DNA of 64,000 bases from Anseranas semipalmata. Lineage: Eukaryota; Chordata; Aves; Anseriformes; Anseranatidae. Shown here one piece after another: positions 1 through 15,295 of this stretch. The stretch lies in the NCBI GenBank assembly GCA_013399115.1, contig VXAA01004252.1, positions 62,001 to 126,000 on the forward strand, in the 5' to 3' direction. Both the position numbers and the translations under genes were made by a program. Every line of letters begins with the position of its first letter. The stretch's first letter is position 1. The notes below the pieces were generated by a model. The model searched no databases. It was not told where the DNA came from and saw only the letters and a list, made by a program, of their open reading frames with translations.

Positions 1-3000
1 CACTAGTCACACTTTGCAAAGGTCTAAGTGGGAGATTTTGCTTGCAGTCAGGGTTATCAGTAGCAGATTTTTATTTCAAATAAAAATGAGCGCTCAATTT
101 CATTTTTCTGAAGGAAAAAAGATGATTAAAAAATCAGTAAACCAACACAATTATTTCCTGTTCATTTCATCATGTAGTGCAAGTTTAGATGCTAAGGAAA
201 ACAATTTAAATCCAGTGTGGACAAATTTCAAAATTCAACTGTGTTCAAGTTTCAATTTTATCAGTAGCAGATGTACTCCTGGCCAAAGTCAGCAGCTGTG
301 CAGGCACAATATTATAATCAATATAAATTTGTACACATTATCTGCACCTAACAGGCAATGCGAGGCCCAGCTACCTGGGAATGCACAGGACTAGTTTACA
401 TGAAACATGGCTGGGTGAAAGACACTCTTCCAGCAGGGCAAGGCCAATAGTGGTCTGTTGGGTAGTTTAGGTCATATTTTAGTACCTTTTACCAGTTGTT
501 ACTCATTTGTTTTGGATGTTTCAACTCAACCAAAAACCAGGAAAATGAAGTAGGAGTCTAATATTCAAACTATATTTTACTATTATTATAACAAACTTAT
601 TTTAAAGCAGTATTTGGAAATTTTTCTTAAACTACAAAACTGATTTTTTTTGAAAGGTGCTGATGTGATATGTCAAAATGTTTTTTTATTTGTTTTCCAT
701 CCAAACAGTGGCAACAAGAGTTAGTTTCAAGGCTGTCTTTGTCCACATAAAACCCTTTTTTTTCCCCCTATGTGGTAAACACTAGTAACTTTTTATTGTG
801 CTGTTTACTGGTAGGAAGTCAGGAAAATGAAATACCCAAATCAAGCACAGGAACACTTCATTTTACTACGATGCAAAAAATGAAGTGCCAGTCTCCAGTA
901 TTTTAGTAGTATTAATGTGGTGCATTACAGCCAAGTGTTTAAGCGAGGGAGAGAGATTGTAGTTTCCCAGAAATTACTTTGCCTCAGGTACTCATCAGTT
1001 TGCATGCAAATAATTCAGACAGCAAACCTGAGGTTTCCAGTGCACCTAGGTCAACGCTGGATGCAAAGTGGGCTGCTGAGCAGCAAGTAACAGCTTCCTG
1101 GCTCCTCCTTCCACCTCCTTATGTTTAAGTATATGGAAGAGATGTTCATGTTCCAGCTGTGCATTGATTCTAGGCCTGCTCTAATGATTTAGGATTTGAT
1201 CTTCAATTGTTAGAAACAAATGTTTTCCACTGGAAGGTGGCTTTCACCTGACAGCCATGAAACATTAAAATAAAGGTTTAAAAAAATATATCATTAGAAT
1301 TTTTTGTGCTATTAACCTCATTTTAGAGGGAATAAATTTCACTGGCAATACGAACAACACACAGGAAACATGGTTAAAATAAGCCACAGTAACAAATCAA
1401 GTGCAGTGTCTAAAATAAGGATAAGTTCAACTGAGATATTTCTCTCCATTAAATCCATGTTATTTCATCTTCCCAGTTTGTCAGCTTTATATCCAAGAAA
1501 TGCTTGGTGTTGTAGAAAGGCCAACATTTTTGTACTCCCTAGTGTTACACAGAATCTGGCTGGGTACAGCAGAACCAATACAGGTCAAAATAACAAACTC
1601 ATGCTTCCTAAGATGAATTGTATGAGACCTCTGAGGGAGTGTTAAGCATTCATTTCTCTGGATTTATTGTAAGCTGTAAGAAATAGTATCTCAAAAGCAA
1701 AAAACCCTTTCACTTATTTTAATTCTTTATGCAAATTACTGCTACCAAGACCACATAGTAGTTTTCTTATCATTGCAAATGGACAAAAATTGCATTTCAG
1801 AGATCCCAGCGTTTTAGAATCATTTGGCAAATTAAGCAAAAGAAGAATCTGTCCTGTGAAAGGCAGGTTATCTGCAAGTTACTCTTCAGAGCAAAAAGGA
1901 GCTCGTTTCAGAGTGCTTCTCTTCTCTCCCATATAAAGTGGCATCAAATATTCCTCCACCTCAGCAGCCCAAAACAACCTTCCTATGTACTTCCTAGACA
2001 GCCCAGAAATTGGGACACTTATCTAGGACCTGTAAAATGGACTCAAGTCACCAAGGCTCTTCAGACATGGAATTAAACCTGGATCTCCTACATTCTTGTG
2101 AACACCATGCTGTTGGTTGGTGTAAGAAGTAGTTTCTCACTCAAGTCTTTTAGACACAAGATAGCACTTTACATAAAGGGAAAAAAACTCTAATTTAACG
2201 GTTACTACACTCATTTTGAAATATGAGGCTAAGAGATGCCTACTTAAAATATATCTGGCAATTACTTTTGTAGGCATTAAATAATCACTCAATGCAGCAG
2301 TTCTTTCAGATAAATACTCCTAAATATATTCTCCAAAATACAAATATGCAACTGTGCCAATTGAACATGTACAACATGCATACCGCCATGAGGTTTCTCT
2401 GGATAGCTAAAATGGTAAAAAATGTAAAGTATTCTTTATTCTGAGGCTGTTCACTCTGCTGCTGGTACTGCAAAACAGCTGTGAAGATAAAACATTGCAA
2501 CAGTACCAGGTGCATGGACATCAGTCACCTTTCTCTGCAAACAGCTGCTGGAAAGAAATGGTTCCTGTAGTGGGAGCAGCTTTCCCCTACTTGGAGAAGC
2601 ATGTCTTGAAATGCACTAATAGACCAGAGAAGCCAACATCCAACATGTCATTGTACTAATTAGTTTCCCTTCACATTCACTTTTCTTCAAAAAATCCAGT
2701 GGGAAGAAGCCAGAGCAATTTCATACAGCTAAAGCCATATTTTATACTTCATTGTGTTGCAATACAGTTTGATGCACTGGCAACAAGCCACAGTCAGCAT
2801 TCAAGTTAAAGAGATTCCACTACGAGAAAGAAGAATCCCTTTTTACAGACTCATTTCCTTTAGTTCAACTTCTACAGAAGCACTGAGATGAGATGGATGT
2901 GAAAACATTAATATTCCAGTATTAATCCCAACTAAAAGATCTCACACACCTGCTTTCTAATGTCTTCCTAGAGATTATGCTGAACCACAGGAAGCATTGC

Positions 3001-4296
3001 GAGAACATAGCAATACATGACCAGAAGACGCACTTGATTCAGAGCTTTCTCAGAAAACTTACAAGCATAGGATTTAACAAACACTTGAAGAAAAAAAAAA
3101 AAAGCACATCAAGAAACACATTAATACCACTAAGATAAGAAAAAAACAAACAAAAACAGAACACAGAGACTGTGTACAGCTAAAAAAAAAAAATGAGATA
3201 GAGTACAGAACACTCAGGACCTTCCCAGCTTGTTTGTGTCTGAAGTTAGACCCCTCATTGATTCGTAATAGTTCGATGTAAGATGCAGTTTTCAAGCTAA
3301 AGCAGTCTTCCCCTTAAGGATGGACAATAAGAGTTCATTATCCATTACAGTGCTACTGTATTCAAAGACTAGAATTAACTAAATTCCTATGAAGGTTATG
3401 AATTTGTCTTATTATGAAAGTAGAGGCTTACAAGGGTGGAAATTAGCACCTACTGATCACCATTAGATGAGTCTTTATCAAACAGATAAGGAACACTCCT
3501 CCCACTCCTCACTTTTCACCTGTTCTGTATGTGTTATTGCATCTTTGAAGGCTTGTTACCTGATTTTACTTCATTTGAAACTACATGTGTCGGGAAACAT
3601 TAAAATTAACATTCTTAATGTTTTGTCCTGAAGTGAGAAAACTCCAGTACAGATCAGCTTTTAATCTTTTTCATGACTAATGTCCTGCATTTTATTTTGT
3701 GCAAGAGATACACTATGTGGACTAGTAGTTTCCAGAGCAACTTGTCAGCCCATTTGTAATATAATGCTAGAACTCTTCAAGCAAAATATATGTTGAAGTT
3801 TTCATTGCCCAGAAACAACAGGCTCCGGTAGGCTGATGAAGAGTTTAATAAAGTAGACCTGGGAGGATAATGCTATTCTGAGCAGAGATAAGAGGTCCTT
3901 AAAGATAGCCTAGACTCCTCAGTGCTTTGTAGAACCTGTTCCTGTGATTCTTCCTTCTCTGTTTTTGTTAGTTCCTAATAAAACTGGAAATTAGCTTCTT
4001 TTAAAAATTGATATAGAAAGTATTAAAAAAGGGAACTTCATTATCTGATTCATAAAATGCTATTGAGAAATCTAGTCTTTTAAGAATATGCAAATTGAAT
4101 CAAATGGACAAAAGCTGCAGAGGGCACTCACCACCTGAAGAAATGAGCTGAATTAACTTTCTCCCATGAGCTGAAAGAAGACAGAGAAAAAGGCCCTAGG
4201 CAGAGATTACACAAATATGTTCCTACACAAGAAGCACTTAGGCATAGAAGATGAATGATTTGCTAGATAAGAGCAAGACATTACCCTATACGCATA
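1..4296. other. Gene-free AT-rich DNA
   Basis: No recognisable exon, RNA gene or transposon. A-tracts lie at 3091-3103 and 3182-3193. All open frames are short and resemble nothing. Confidence 0.6.
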
Positions 4297-4715
4297 CCTC
4301 CCACTCTACTCTGCACTGGTGAGGCCTCACCTGGAAGACTGTGTGTGGTTTTGGGCACCACAATATGAGAAGGACATAACTGTTAGAGAGTGTCCAAAGG
4401 AGGGCTACAAAGACAGTGAAGGGTCTAGAAGAGAAGATGTATGAGGAGTGGCTGAGGTCCCTTGGTTTGTTCAGCCCAGAGAAGAGGAGACTGAGGGGAG
4501 GCCTCATGGCGGCCTGCAGCTTCCTCACGATGGGAGCGGAGGGGCAGGCGCTGATCTCTGCTCTCTGGTGACAGCAACCAGCTGGAGTTCATGAAACATT
4601 TGGACAACGCTCTCAGACATATGGTCTGATTTTTGGGCGGTCCTGTGTGGAGCGAGGAATTGGACTTGATGATCCTTGTGGGTCCCTTCCAACACAGGAT
4701 ATTCTATGATTATAT
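4297..4715 (+). mobile_element. CR1 LINE fragment, 3' end
   Basis: From ccactctactctgcactgg through gaattggacttgatgatcc to the terminal attctatgatt-like tail, the sequence follows the end of the CR1 reverse transcriptase frame and the CR1 3' UTR. It is 5' truncated, as is usual for CR1, with many substitutions. It lies alone in intergenic DNA. Confidence 0.88.
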
Positions 4716-7700
4716 AGCTATCACTGGCATGCTCAAGTGCCTGTTTGTTTAGGCAGTCATTACATGTGAGGAAATCATGTGCTTACATGCAATTGAAATC
4801 ATGGAACCTCTGCTCTTATTTGTGGAGCATTTCAGTTACTTATTTGCTTAAGTTTCTTTGAGGAGTTTTAAAATAAACATTCACTATTTTGTAAGAAGTG
4901 GAAGACTAAAATACTAATTTTCTTTTAAATGAATGATTTCCCTGAAGACACTGAATATTCTTTTTTGCTTACTCTTTCTAAGATGCCTCATTTGGTATAC
5001 ATCACAAGCCATCAAACAAGATCATGGTAATCCACTACCCTGACACCTGTACCACATAAATGAAGAATTGAATGAGCAAGACCTTGCGCATGAGTCTAAA
5101 AACAAATTCTCCAGGATGCAACTGAAGCAGAGTATAAGGGATCTTAGCTTTAGAAAGAAACGCTGTAATGTATAGAGACAGGGCCATTCTAGTAAGACTT
5201 TCTTGGGTGGCAAATACATACAGTTAAAAGAGTTCAGCGAGGAAACTGAAGTTTATACACACAGATCTGCAGTATAAGTCCTCTTATTTCTCACTTCTGC
5301 ATGACTGCACTGATCTTCCCCATTGCCTATCCCCTTTTCACTCCTTGATTGACTTACTAAGCTTGGAGTTTTTCAAACCGTATTGAAGATTCAAGTTTGT
5401 GACTACCAAGACCTTCTCCTCATGTCCCATACTTTGCAACCACAGTATAACACATCCATATCTATTTATTGGTTACTGAAGAAGTCATTTCACTATGGAG
5501 TGGTGTTTGGCAACTCAAAATAAGCCATTAATGCCTATACACTTTTGATGGTCTTGGCTTGCTAAGACTCTGAGCACCCAGCTTTTTTAGTTACACTTGC
5601 AGTGCTTTAAATGAAGAAAAAAAAAAAAAAAGAAAAACATGAACATGTTAACTCTGAATAGACACTAACAACTTTGTCAGCCAGCAAAGAATCTCAAAGG
5701 TGCTTTAACCTGGTATTATTGCATTTTTTTCAATTGGCAGTAAAGTTGAAGACTTTCAGGGGTCTGAAAGAGACTCAGACAATTGTTTTGAAAGCTCATT
5801 AAAAAACACAGCCAGAAAAAACTGTTTCCCAGAGACTTTTAAATTGCCTATCTGGTACAGTATGGAGGAAACTATTAACCTCAGTGGCTTTTTTACACTG
5901 CTGGCCATAATGTGATTTTGAACTCTGGAAATAATCAGGTTTAATTGCATTTCAGAAATATGTTTTGACATTTGAACTGCTTCATTGCTTGAACTTCTCT
6001 ATTTCACAGCTGCTAGCATCAACTTGAGTAATCTCTGGGAAAGTGCAGTTCAGATGAGACAGCTGCTGAAAGCACAATCAACCCAACACTTTTGATCAAG
6101 CGTTCATATTACAAAATTGTAAGCAGAATGAAAAATCTTTCCCTGATCTAAATTTTGAGCAATGTACCTTTAGAAAGCTAGAAAACCCAGATGACTTACA
6201 ACAATCCATGCTTCAGAACAGAAGGGGAAGTGTAGGAAAAAAACATATTACATGACAACCCATGATGACAACCATGCATGCAAAAAGTTATTTTCCCAAG
6301 TAGGGAGTTATGTCCCCTGGAGATAACAAAGAGTAGACAAGTACAGATGATGAAGTTCTAGCTCTAACATGAACCTATGGGAAGTCTTGAATTAGGATTT
6401 GTTGTTTCTTGATCTGTCCAAATTATGTTCAGAAAGACACTATCTTCTGTACCTGAAAATCACACCTTCTAGCAGCAAAGTAGTGCTGCTATTTCCCCAT
6501 TGATTTGAGCTGGTACTGCATCTGAAGGAAGCCCTCTTGCCTGTTCCTGAGCAATCATTTCTGGCCCAGCACAAGTTCTCAGTGAGAAGTACTATTATGC
6601 AGGCTGGTTAAAAGATAATAGCTAGTATGAAAAGGAAGTAGTTCTAACTTAGATCCATTTACCTGCTGGGTTCATTGCACAGCCAACATGAAGGTACATT
6701 TTAACACTAAGAAAAGAACAACAGGCTGAGAGCAGTCATGACTGCTTTGAAACAGGGAGGAGGCAGAAACAGTAATGATGGCTTAAGTCAAAAAGCTGTG
6801 CTGAGAAGGTCATTTCATTTAAGTAAAGGTAGCCTGGACAACTTTAGAGAAGTAGATGGATCTTTAACAGACATGAGCTAGAGAGACTGGATGCCAAATC
6901 CAAAAAAATTAGACTGGAAATAATGCATGACTGGAAGTATCAAAAATACATTGAAATGACTTACAGACAAGAGGATTCTCCATTACTTACAGACACTAAA
7001 TACAAGTAGGTTCACTTTCTGGAAGATGGGTTCCAGTTCAGAAGAGTCATAGACTTAACGTGTGTATTGCTGAAGCATGTTCTACAAATGACATCAGCCC
7101 AGGTCACCAAACCAGCCCCTGGCAGGGGAGCTAAGTCAGAGCTTTGCTTGTGAGGGGACATCAGAGCTCACCCGGAAAGGGCTGTGTGTCCTGCAATTAC
7201 ATGTAGCTTCCAGAACCTCATAGCAAGAAAATCCGCCTTTCCCTCAAAGATCAAGATATTCCTCTTCAGATTGATTCTAGTGCAAGGAAAACATTCCTCT
7301 ATACAGAGCGGATTGTATACGCATTAGTATACTATTGAAATTGATATCTAAAGATGTTATTATTTATCTGATTCTGGCTGGACTGAACTGTAAATTACAG
7401 AGATAACTGTCTTGTTAGTAAAAGTCTTCATGGTGAGACTTATTTCTGACAGAACCCAAAATATTATGAAAATTAATAATTTGCAGTAGGAAGTCTTAAA
7501 TTAAAATTTTCAGTTCACTGCTTGCTGAGAATAAATTACAACAGAAAAAAAACATCAAAATCTTTTGCATTTACAATTGAGAAAAATACTAGTGAAGACT
7601 GACTATGGAGACTCAGAAAATTACTTTTATATGAGCACAGTAGGCTTATATATACACATCATTCTTCAGTCGAATAATTCATTCCAGTTACCAGTTCTTC

Positions 7701-10700
7701 AAGGCCATAGATAGGCCATACTGTCCAACACTGGTACAGGCATCAGCTTTGTAATTACAAAAATTATGGTGAGGATACTAAAACACAGCTAATTTTCAGC
7801 AAAATAGACAAATCAGCTGATCTAAATGCATGTTTACTTCAAGTAGTATGATTTGAACGTTAGCATCTGTATATCACATCTTGATTTAAAAATATCTTTA
7901 TTACTTCTATAGCAAAAAGACGCATGGCTCTTCATATATGGAACATGCTCTGACATGCTTAGATATCCTAAAAAAATCCCAAATTATTTCTAATTTTAAG
8001 TATTTTTCTAGTGGAAGATGTATCCATCAAGGCTGATATGTTGTGCAGAAAATATTTGATTTCAACAAAATAACAAATAAATTGAAGATAAGTTTGAGAT
8101 CAGACACGTGAATTCTGACATTTCCAAAACCAAAAATTCAGCTCTTTTTCAAACAGTTCTTTGGTTATAAATCATACTGTAATTACAGCTTAATGTCTAT
8201 GTCAAAACAAGCTAGAAAGGTCAAGCGTTACAACATGTAACAGTTGTTTGAGCCCAGCTCATTCTTTTCCTGTCTCTCAGCCTTAAGCAACTCTGCTCCC
8301 AAAATGAGAAAGGCAATAATGAAGTTGTCCCTCTTGATGATTAAATCTTTTCTGCTTTCTTGAACATCACTGTGGGAATGCTTACCCTATTCTGGTCTGT
8401 ATTCAAGGACATTTTATGAACACTTTTCCACATGGCTCTGCTCCCCAACCCATCCCTTCCTCCATCCTGGTTTCCACTCAAAATAAGATTTGCCACACAT
8501 GCTGGACTTCCATTAAGTTACCTTTGATTTGCTTCCTTCTACACAGCCAGATTATCCAACTCATTATAATTGCTCCCTGCTTTAACAAGTGGAAGCTCTT
8601 GGTGCTCAGAGTCAGAACCTACGCATTTGCTAGCTCTCAGCTGGCTGTCAGGGTAAGCACAGAGGACTAGTTGAAGATGAGGATAGAGGTCAACGAAAAA
8701 TTGCAGGCTACCAGGAACACCCAACCAGTGTTGTAAGACCATGCTTATTGCTGTGTCTCAACTAACGGCAGAGGAAATCACTTTCCTCTTGAGTACTCCA
8801 GAATAATTCATCAGCTTCTCACTTTGCTAGTGGATTTATCAATATTACATAGAGCTGAGTCAGCCTTGGTCCCACCACTGATCTTGAGGATTACTCATGC
8901 TTTTTTCTGAGATTGGCAACAGAATTTTCTCTTTCCAACTTTTCCTCAACACATGAAGCAATTAACAACCCCTCATTAGGCACCAAACCACAGTGGATTC
9001 ACAAATATTGTTGATCAGAGCAAAAGAAATCTGATCTCTTCAACTTGCTTGCTGGAGATGTCTGACCGCAGGCACACCTCTGCATACTTGAAATTTTATG
9101 CAGTATATATTTCTAAAACATTTTATTTTTTATTAATATCTACTCAAGGACATTAAAGGAAGACTCAGCTCTCAGAGGTTAAAAGCCACTTAGCAAGACT
9201 TTGGGGAAAGCCAAGTAATAGAATACTCCAAGTTAAGCCTTATTAGCAAGCTTTCAATTGAACTACTTCACCTTTACTGTTTTTACTGAGATCTTAAGAT
9301 ATGAAGGCACACACAATTAGCTTCTTTAAGTTTAAAGACAGCACATGGGATGCTCAAGCAATTTGGAAAAAACATTTGTTTTGAGAGTTCTCCAACTTTC
9401 TTCCCTTAACACAGACAATTCACTTAACTTGATAATAAACTGGACTTAGTATTTCTGGGTTTGATTCTATTTTTCCCTATAACATTTTAAATTGGTATAA
9501 ACAAGTAATTTGAGCATTATGTGCCTTTGCTTACTGTATCCACAGAACACATATCAGATAATGCCAGTAATATTCCACTAACACACTACTCAGACATACA
9601 ATAGACCTTATTCACGTTATAAGGCCATAAACTAACCCCTCAGCTCAGGCTACAACAGAACTTTGTGAGCACTAAAAATGTGGGTTCATATTTTGTATGA
9701 TTTTTGTCTACAGTGGTCTCTAAAGCCAAAACTAAGAACATCTAGTAGTCAGCTGAATATAGTCCAGAACAAGTTATGAAATTTAGCAATAACTCATTTG
9801 TCCCATATTATTTTCTGCTAGTACTGATGGAAGCAGTGCTCCCAGAAAAAAAATGAAGAATAAATAAGGCTGTGTATGGCTTTCCTCTCAACCCTGAAAA
9901 CCCCCACCTACAAACAGCTGTATCAGTCCTAGACACTAAGAAATGCTCTCCAGACCAGCCACTTAACTTTGCGTACATTCCTGTCGCAAAAGAAATACAA
10001 TCACAGCATAGTCATCAGATAATCACAACATAGCTCCCTATGATACATCACTATTCAGAGCTGTTGAGGAAGCCCAGCAGAAGTTTGGCAACATAGCAAA
10101 CTTCATGCTTCCAGCATTACACAAAATTACTTATTGCCAGTACTCCTTCAAGCCTTGCACCTTTCCCCTGCAGAGCTCCTGTTCCAAGCAAACAAGGAAC
10201 CATGTGGCTCTTTACATCTATTTAATTTACTTTCTGCTAGCTCATAATGACTTGCTAATAGCCTCCACCTTGGAAGTGATTAGCACATTGATTAGAAAGT
10301 AAATAAACTCAGTAATCATAAGCATGGGCCATGATATTCAAAGGAAAAGCACAGGCTACTTTATAGGTTCATAAAACATATACCCACCCACCCCACTCCA
10401 AGCTCCCAACAGCTAGAGTATGTTTTAATGGCTTCTCATCTGATTTACATGAAAATATATTTTTTGTCCTTTAAAGACAAAAATCAGCTCCTATTCCCAC
10501 CCGGTGTTTCTACAATATTTTAAATCTACAGGAGGATGTTTCTATAACAGTATCATCCATTCAGATACAGTCATCTGACAAAAAAACAAAAGCACTAGCT
10601 AAAAGGTTTTCCAATACCTTTTCTTCTCTGTTTCTGAAACTTAAAGACATTCATTCTGAAATGGAATGCTATCCATATGGTAGCCTAGACAGCAGATATT

Positions 10701-13700
10701 TTTAACATATAGCTACTGTTAACAGCCACAAAGAATGATTTTTAGTAACTATTTTCCTTATTTGTTCTTCATAAATGTCATACCTTTAGAGCTTCTCTTA
10801 CCCAGAAATACAAACATTTATCATAGAAAAAATGTCTGAGTCAGACTTGACTTAAAATTTATCAACTGCCAACAAATTTTTGGAGGGTGTTCAAAATTAT
10901 AATATAGGAAGCTGTCAAATTTGAAATAAATGATTTGGTTAGAAGGAAGTGGGAAGAACTGCAAAATGGGTGGATTTAGCCAAATTTGTGAAACATTTCT
11001 CTCCTCCAGTGTATGATAGAAATATGTATTAATTTTGCTGAGTACAATATTTCTGACTTGTTGAGAAGATGCATTGCCCTTGATCCTAATTGGGAATGCT
11101 TTTTGTCATTAAAATTTTGGGTTTTGATAGTATAACTAGTAATTCTATATAGCTTTCTGGGTATCATTATATACCCACTGCACAGCATTTGAATATTTGA
11201 ATATAACCTGGGCTCACAAGCCTTTAGACATTCAAGACAGAAACCCCTACCTTTGGTCATATTCTACTGTCTAGCTATCAGGACAGGAAGTTATTGGTAC
11301 ATACCCCAGATTGTAATGAGGTCTATATATGAGGGTTTTCTATCTTATTTTTCGTATCTAATTAGAAACCTTTTGACAAGTTGGATATTTGCAAGTAATT
11401 GGGATGCTGCAGCTTACTGATTGTCAGCTGAACCATGGCAACTGGTTAGAAGTACAGCTAAATGGGATGATGCTGGGGAAGGTAATCCTGTCCTTATCCC
11501 CCTAACTTTGTTCCAACTCTGGTATTTTTGTGAGCTCACTCAGTCAGCTGTACGAACAGACTTCCCTTTCTTTAGTTTGGGTGTATGAGACAGCAGCTAT
11601 GGAGAGGTTCTTAGGATTGTAGTTTGGGATTTGAAGACTTAATGTTGCCTAAAGTCCTCTTTCTGAGATATACATACTTTTTTTTTTTTTTTTTCTGAAA
11701 TGCCACCAATCAAACTTTAAGTTTTTTTAATTTCCACCTGCAAAGTAAAGACACTAGTGTTTTTTGTTTCACTCTGTCACTGCAAGATAATCCAGACACG
11801 CTGCAACAGGGCCTGTGCAAGCACTTAGGGGGAACTAATTCACCCCATAGCAGCTCCAGCCTTACAAGCGTCTGAAGACTTGAACACTCACTTAATGTGT
11901 GATAATATATAAGCAATCCTGTGTGGACTAAGCGTGAAGAGTAATCAGAACAAAGATTGGACACTTCAGAAATATTTGAAAAAGGCCTCAGAAGTGGTGA
12001 ACACTGGAGAAATAAGATGTAATATACATTTTCTGTTGAGAAATGCAGTGGCCTGTCTGACAATACTTATTTAGGTATTCAATATATATGAAATACATAT
12101 TTTCCTCTAGATTGTCTCAGGACAAATTAATTGCCTTTGTGTGGGGGAGACTGACACTAAGAAGTGTAATGCAATGGTTCTGTTAACTACAGGAGAGAGA
12201 TTTGCAACTTGGACCTTAAGCAGAAACAAGTGATAAACCACCTATGTGTCTTGAATCTATTGGACAGACACAGACATTTAAAAGCCAGACAAAGGAAATG
12301 AACACAGAAAACCAATACAGCTGACTCTATAATGCATCTGTTCATATCTCTGATATGTACAATATATTAAATGTTCACAGACAAAATCTTTGCTTTTTGA
12401 GCAAGTAGCAGTAAAAAAATCTTAATTCAGCAAAGACAGAGTGATTAGCTTTTTGTTTTTTCTGTCTAAGCTACTTCTTCCTTCTAGGTTTCTATGTGCT
12501 TCCTCTGCCTGTAGTTTCACAGCACTTTGTAGTACTTTTGTAGCTCTCAACTGTCTAGTTTGGATTTGTCTCCATAGGCAAATGTACCTTCTTTGAGGTG
12601 CTCATCTTCATGAACACAATTATTATTGCCTTGCTCTTATACAATACTGCTGTCAAAAAGATTTTTTATAGTTTTTGTTAATTCTCTCTTAATCATTTAT
12701 AAAACCATAGCAGAATATTAACAACAGGATCTAACCATTTATGCAACTGCCAGTTTGATTTTTCTCCTCTCTTTAAATTGAATTGCAAAACTAAATTACA
12801 TCCATTAGTTTGTTGCAAGTGACACAACAATAATATCAGAAATGCTTTCAAATTGCTGGACATACAGCCATGCATACACCAGCTTACATACTGCTGAATG
12901 TGTAAGGCACAGGTACATGTATACAAGCAGTCCTATTATGAAACGTGCTGTGCACAGGAATTACTCCCAGAGCCTCCTTTGCCATAACTGAAATTGCTGT
13001 TGCACTCCCATTGCTGATGCTGGGTCCAGTACTGCTATGTTCTACTTCCTATAAGTCAGACTGTAGCACTTAGCTAACAATTTCTAATTGTGGGTGGTAG
13101 TACAAGGGAACACAGCATTACACTTGTGCAAATTCAAAGACCTGCATATGCATAACCCACTGTGAATGTATTCCTTATTGAGCGTGATTAGATGCTCAGT
13201 GCCAACACAACCACTGGATACTCTACTTCATCCCTTGATCCTTGGTGTGGGGATATGCATCAGAGCTGCCAGTTTCTTTAATAGGAGACACATGAAAAAA
13301 TGTGATTGTTAGTTTTCAGCATGCTTTTCACTAACACCTCCACTGACCACATGGATTTTTGTAGTTAGCAAATGGGAATTGAACAATTGTTTACGTGAGG
13401 TATAAAAAGACACATCCCTACTAGGATACTATACCTGCTGTCCAAAAGGTCCAAACTTGTCAACTGAAAGAAAAGGTGCTCTAATTTTGTGCTATGTAAC
13501 AAATAAACAGCCTAACAGCCTTATTTGTCCTAATAATGTGCCATTATTCAGTGATAAACCCAGCAGATATAGTTTAATAAAAGCATACATTAGAATTACC
13601 TATATTTGTTAGAATTGTATGTTAAGGATTACTCATTTATTCAGAGCAAAGAAATCCGCTGTCTTAAAATCAGTATTGTTTCATGATTTTATAAGAATTT

Positions 13701-14274
13701 GCTGCTGAATAAGTTTTTCATTTGCAGAATTGTCTGGTGTAGTAGATGTGTGGAAGCTTTTTATTTGTCACCATATTGACTTATTAATATATATTCAGTG
13801 CTAAGAAAGCTGCTTGGTATCTCTGATTAAACTTTTTGTAAAAGACGGGGAAAGCATCCAGCAGAAACCAGATGATAAGTGGGGTGTTTGAACTGAAGCA
13901 GTGAATGCTGTCAGCAAACTGTTGTGTGTTTGATAAAGAGGCTAGACTGGAAATATAATTTGAAAACTCATAAAAAAGCTATAACTGTGCTATACAGTTA
14001 TGAAACTGTCCCCAGCAGATTTCTCCCAGTGACACAAATGAAACACAATAGGAGGCAAATATTAAACTTAAGACATAACTGGACTATTCCAATGTGTTCA
14101 GGAAAATACTAATCTCAACCCAGACTCTCAGGTAAACCCTTTGTATAGCAGTGTAATCATTACCGTGAATTTTACAGCTCTAAAGTAGTAAAAATTGTCT
14201 TGTGGGCTTCTCAAAAATGCCCAGCCTGCTTCAGGATCTTGTCAAGAAACAATAAGAGACATGTGGTAATCGAC
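4716..14274. other. Gene-free AT-rich DNA
   Basis: No exon, RNA gene or clear repeat recognised. An A-tract lies at 5617-5631 and a T-tract at 11678-11694. It sits 5' of BET1, on the side where COL1A2 lies in human. Confidence 0.55.
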
Positions 14275-14422
14275 ACACAGTCTTCATCCTTGAGGATCTT
14301 CAGAAGCCATCTGGACATGGTCCTGGGCCACCTGCTCCTGGTTGAGTAAGGGGGTTGGACCAGATAACCTCCAGAGGTCCGTTCCAACCTCAACAGTTCT
14401 ATGTTTCTGTGATTCTGTGATA
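14275..14422 (+). mobile_element. CR1 LINE 3' tail
   Basis: The stretch contains cttcagaagccatctggac, gggggttggaccagataacc, tccagaggtccgttccaac and a tctgtgattctgtga end, a classic CR1 3' terminus. Only about 150 bp remain. Confidence 0.88.
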
Positions 14423-15295
14423 ATTTTTACAAGGTATTTAAAAGTTCAAGATGAACTGATTCACTTTTATCAGCTCTACAGAACAGTATATTTTTTTTTC
14501 AGATTCATAAACACAAATGCAAAGTGAATTAAATGATCAGTGCACTGAATTAACACAGGAGCAAGTATAGCAGTAGGATTTCATCAGGCCTCTAACTTCT
14601 ATTTACATTGTCAAATAAAGCCATCTATTCTGATTTTCAAGTCTCAACTAACTTACTCCATGTTGCTGAATAACTTTCAGTATTGATTGTACTTTCCACC
14701 AATAGTTGTACCTCGTCTAGTTTACATTGCTACAACTTCAATTTCCAATCTGCTAAAGGCCTACCACTGTCTAGAATTTTCTTCCAGAAAGTGAATGTAG
14801 ACCACAATCTGAAACATAGCTGGCACGTCCCTTACTGTGCAATGATTTTGCCATAGTTCTCCTTTGGTAAGTTGTTTAGTAATTGTTTCTGGTCTCCAGA
14901 AATGTAGAAAAGGATAGCCATTGCTATGAAGCATGAAATACAGATTAAAATGTTACATTTTCTGTTGTCTCATGTTGTTCTGTTGTCATGATTGTGGCTT
15001 GTGTACCACCTGGCCTTTTTAAAACTTATGTCATAAACTTTGAGTCTTAGACCACTCAGAAAGGCTCTCTGACTTTGTATATCAGTAGAATATTAAATAT
15101 AATGCTCTCATTTTCAGAAATTTAACAGACGGTTTTGTATGTTAAAGCAAAAATCAGAAATATTTCAGTATAATGTGGAGACTGAAGTTATTCCAGACTC
15201 TCTGAAATAAAAGTCAATAGTTGAGAGACAGCCTGATTTCCAGGGGAAAAAAAATTATTTGGAAAGGAAGAGTAGGTTATAGCAGAACCTGAGAT
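14423..15295. other. Gene-free DNA between two CR1 copies
   Basis: Unique AT-rich sequence with nothing recognisable. Confidence 0.6.
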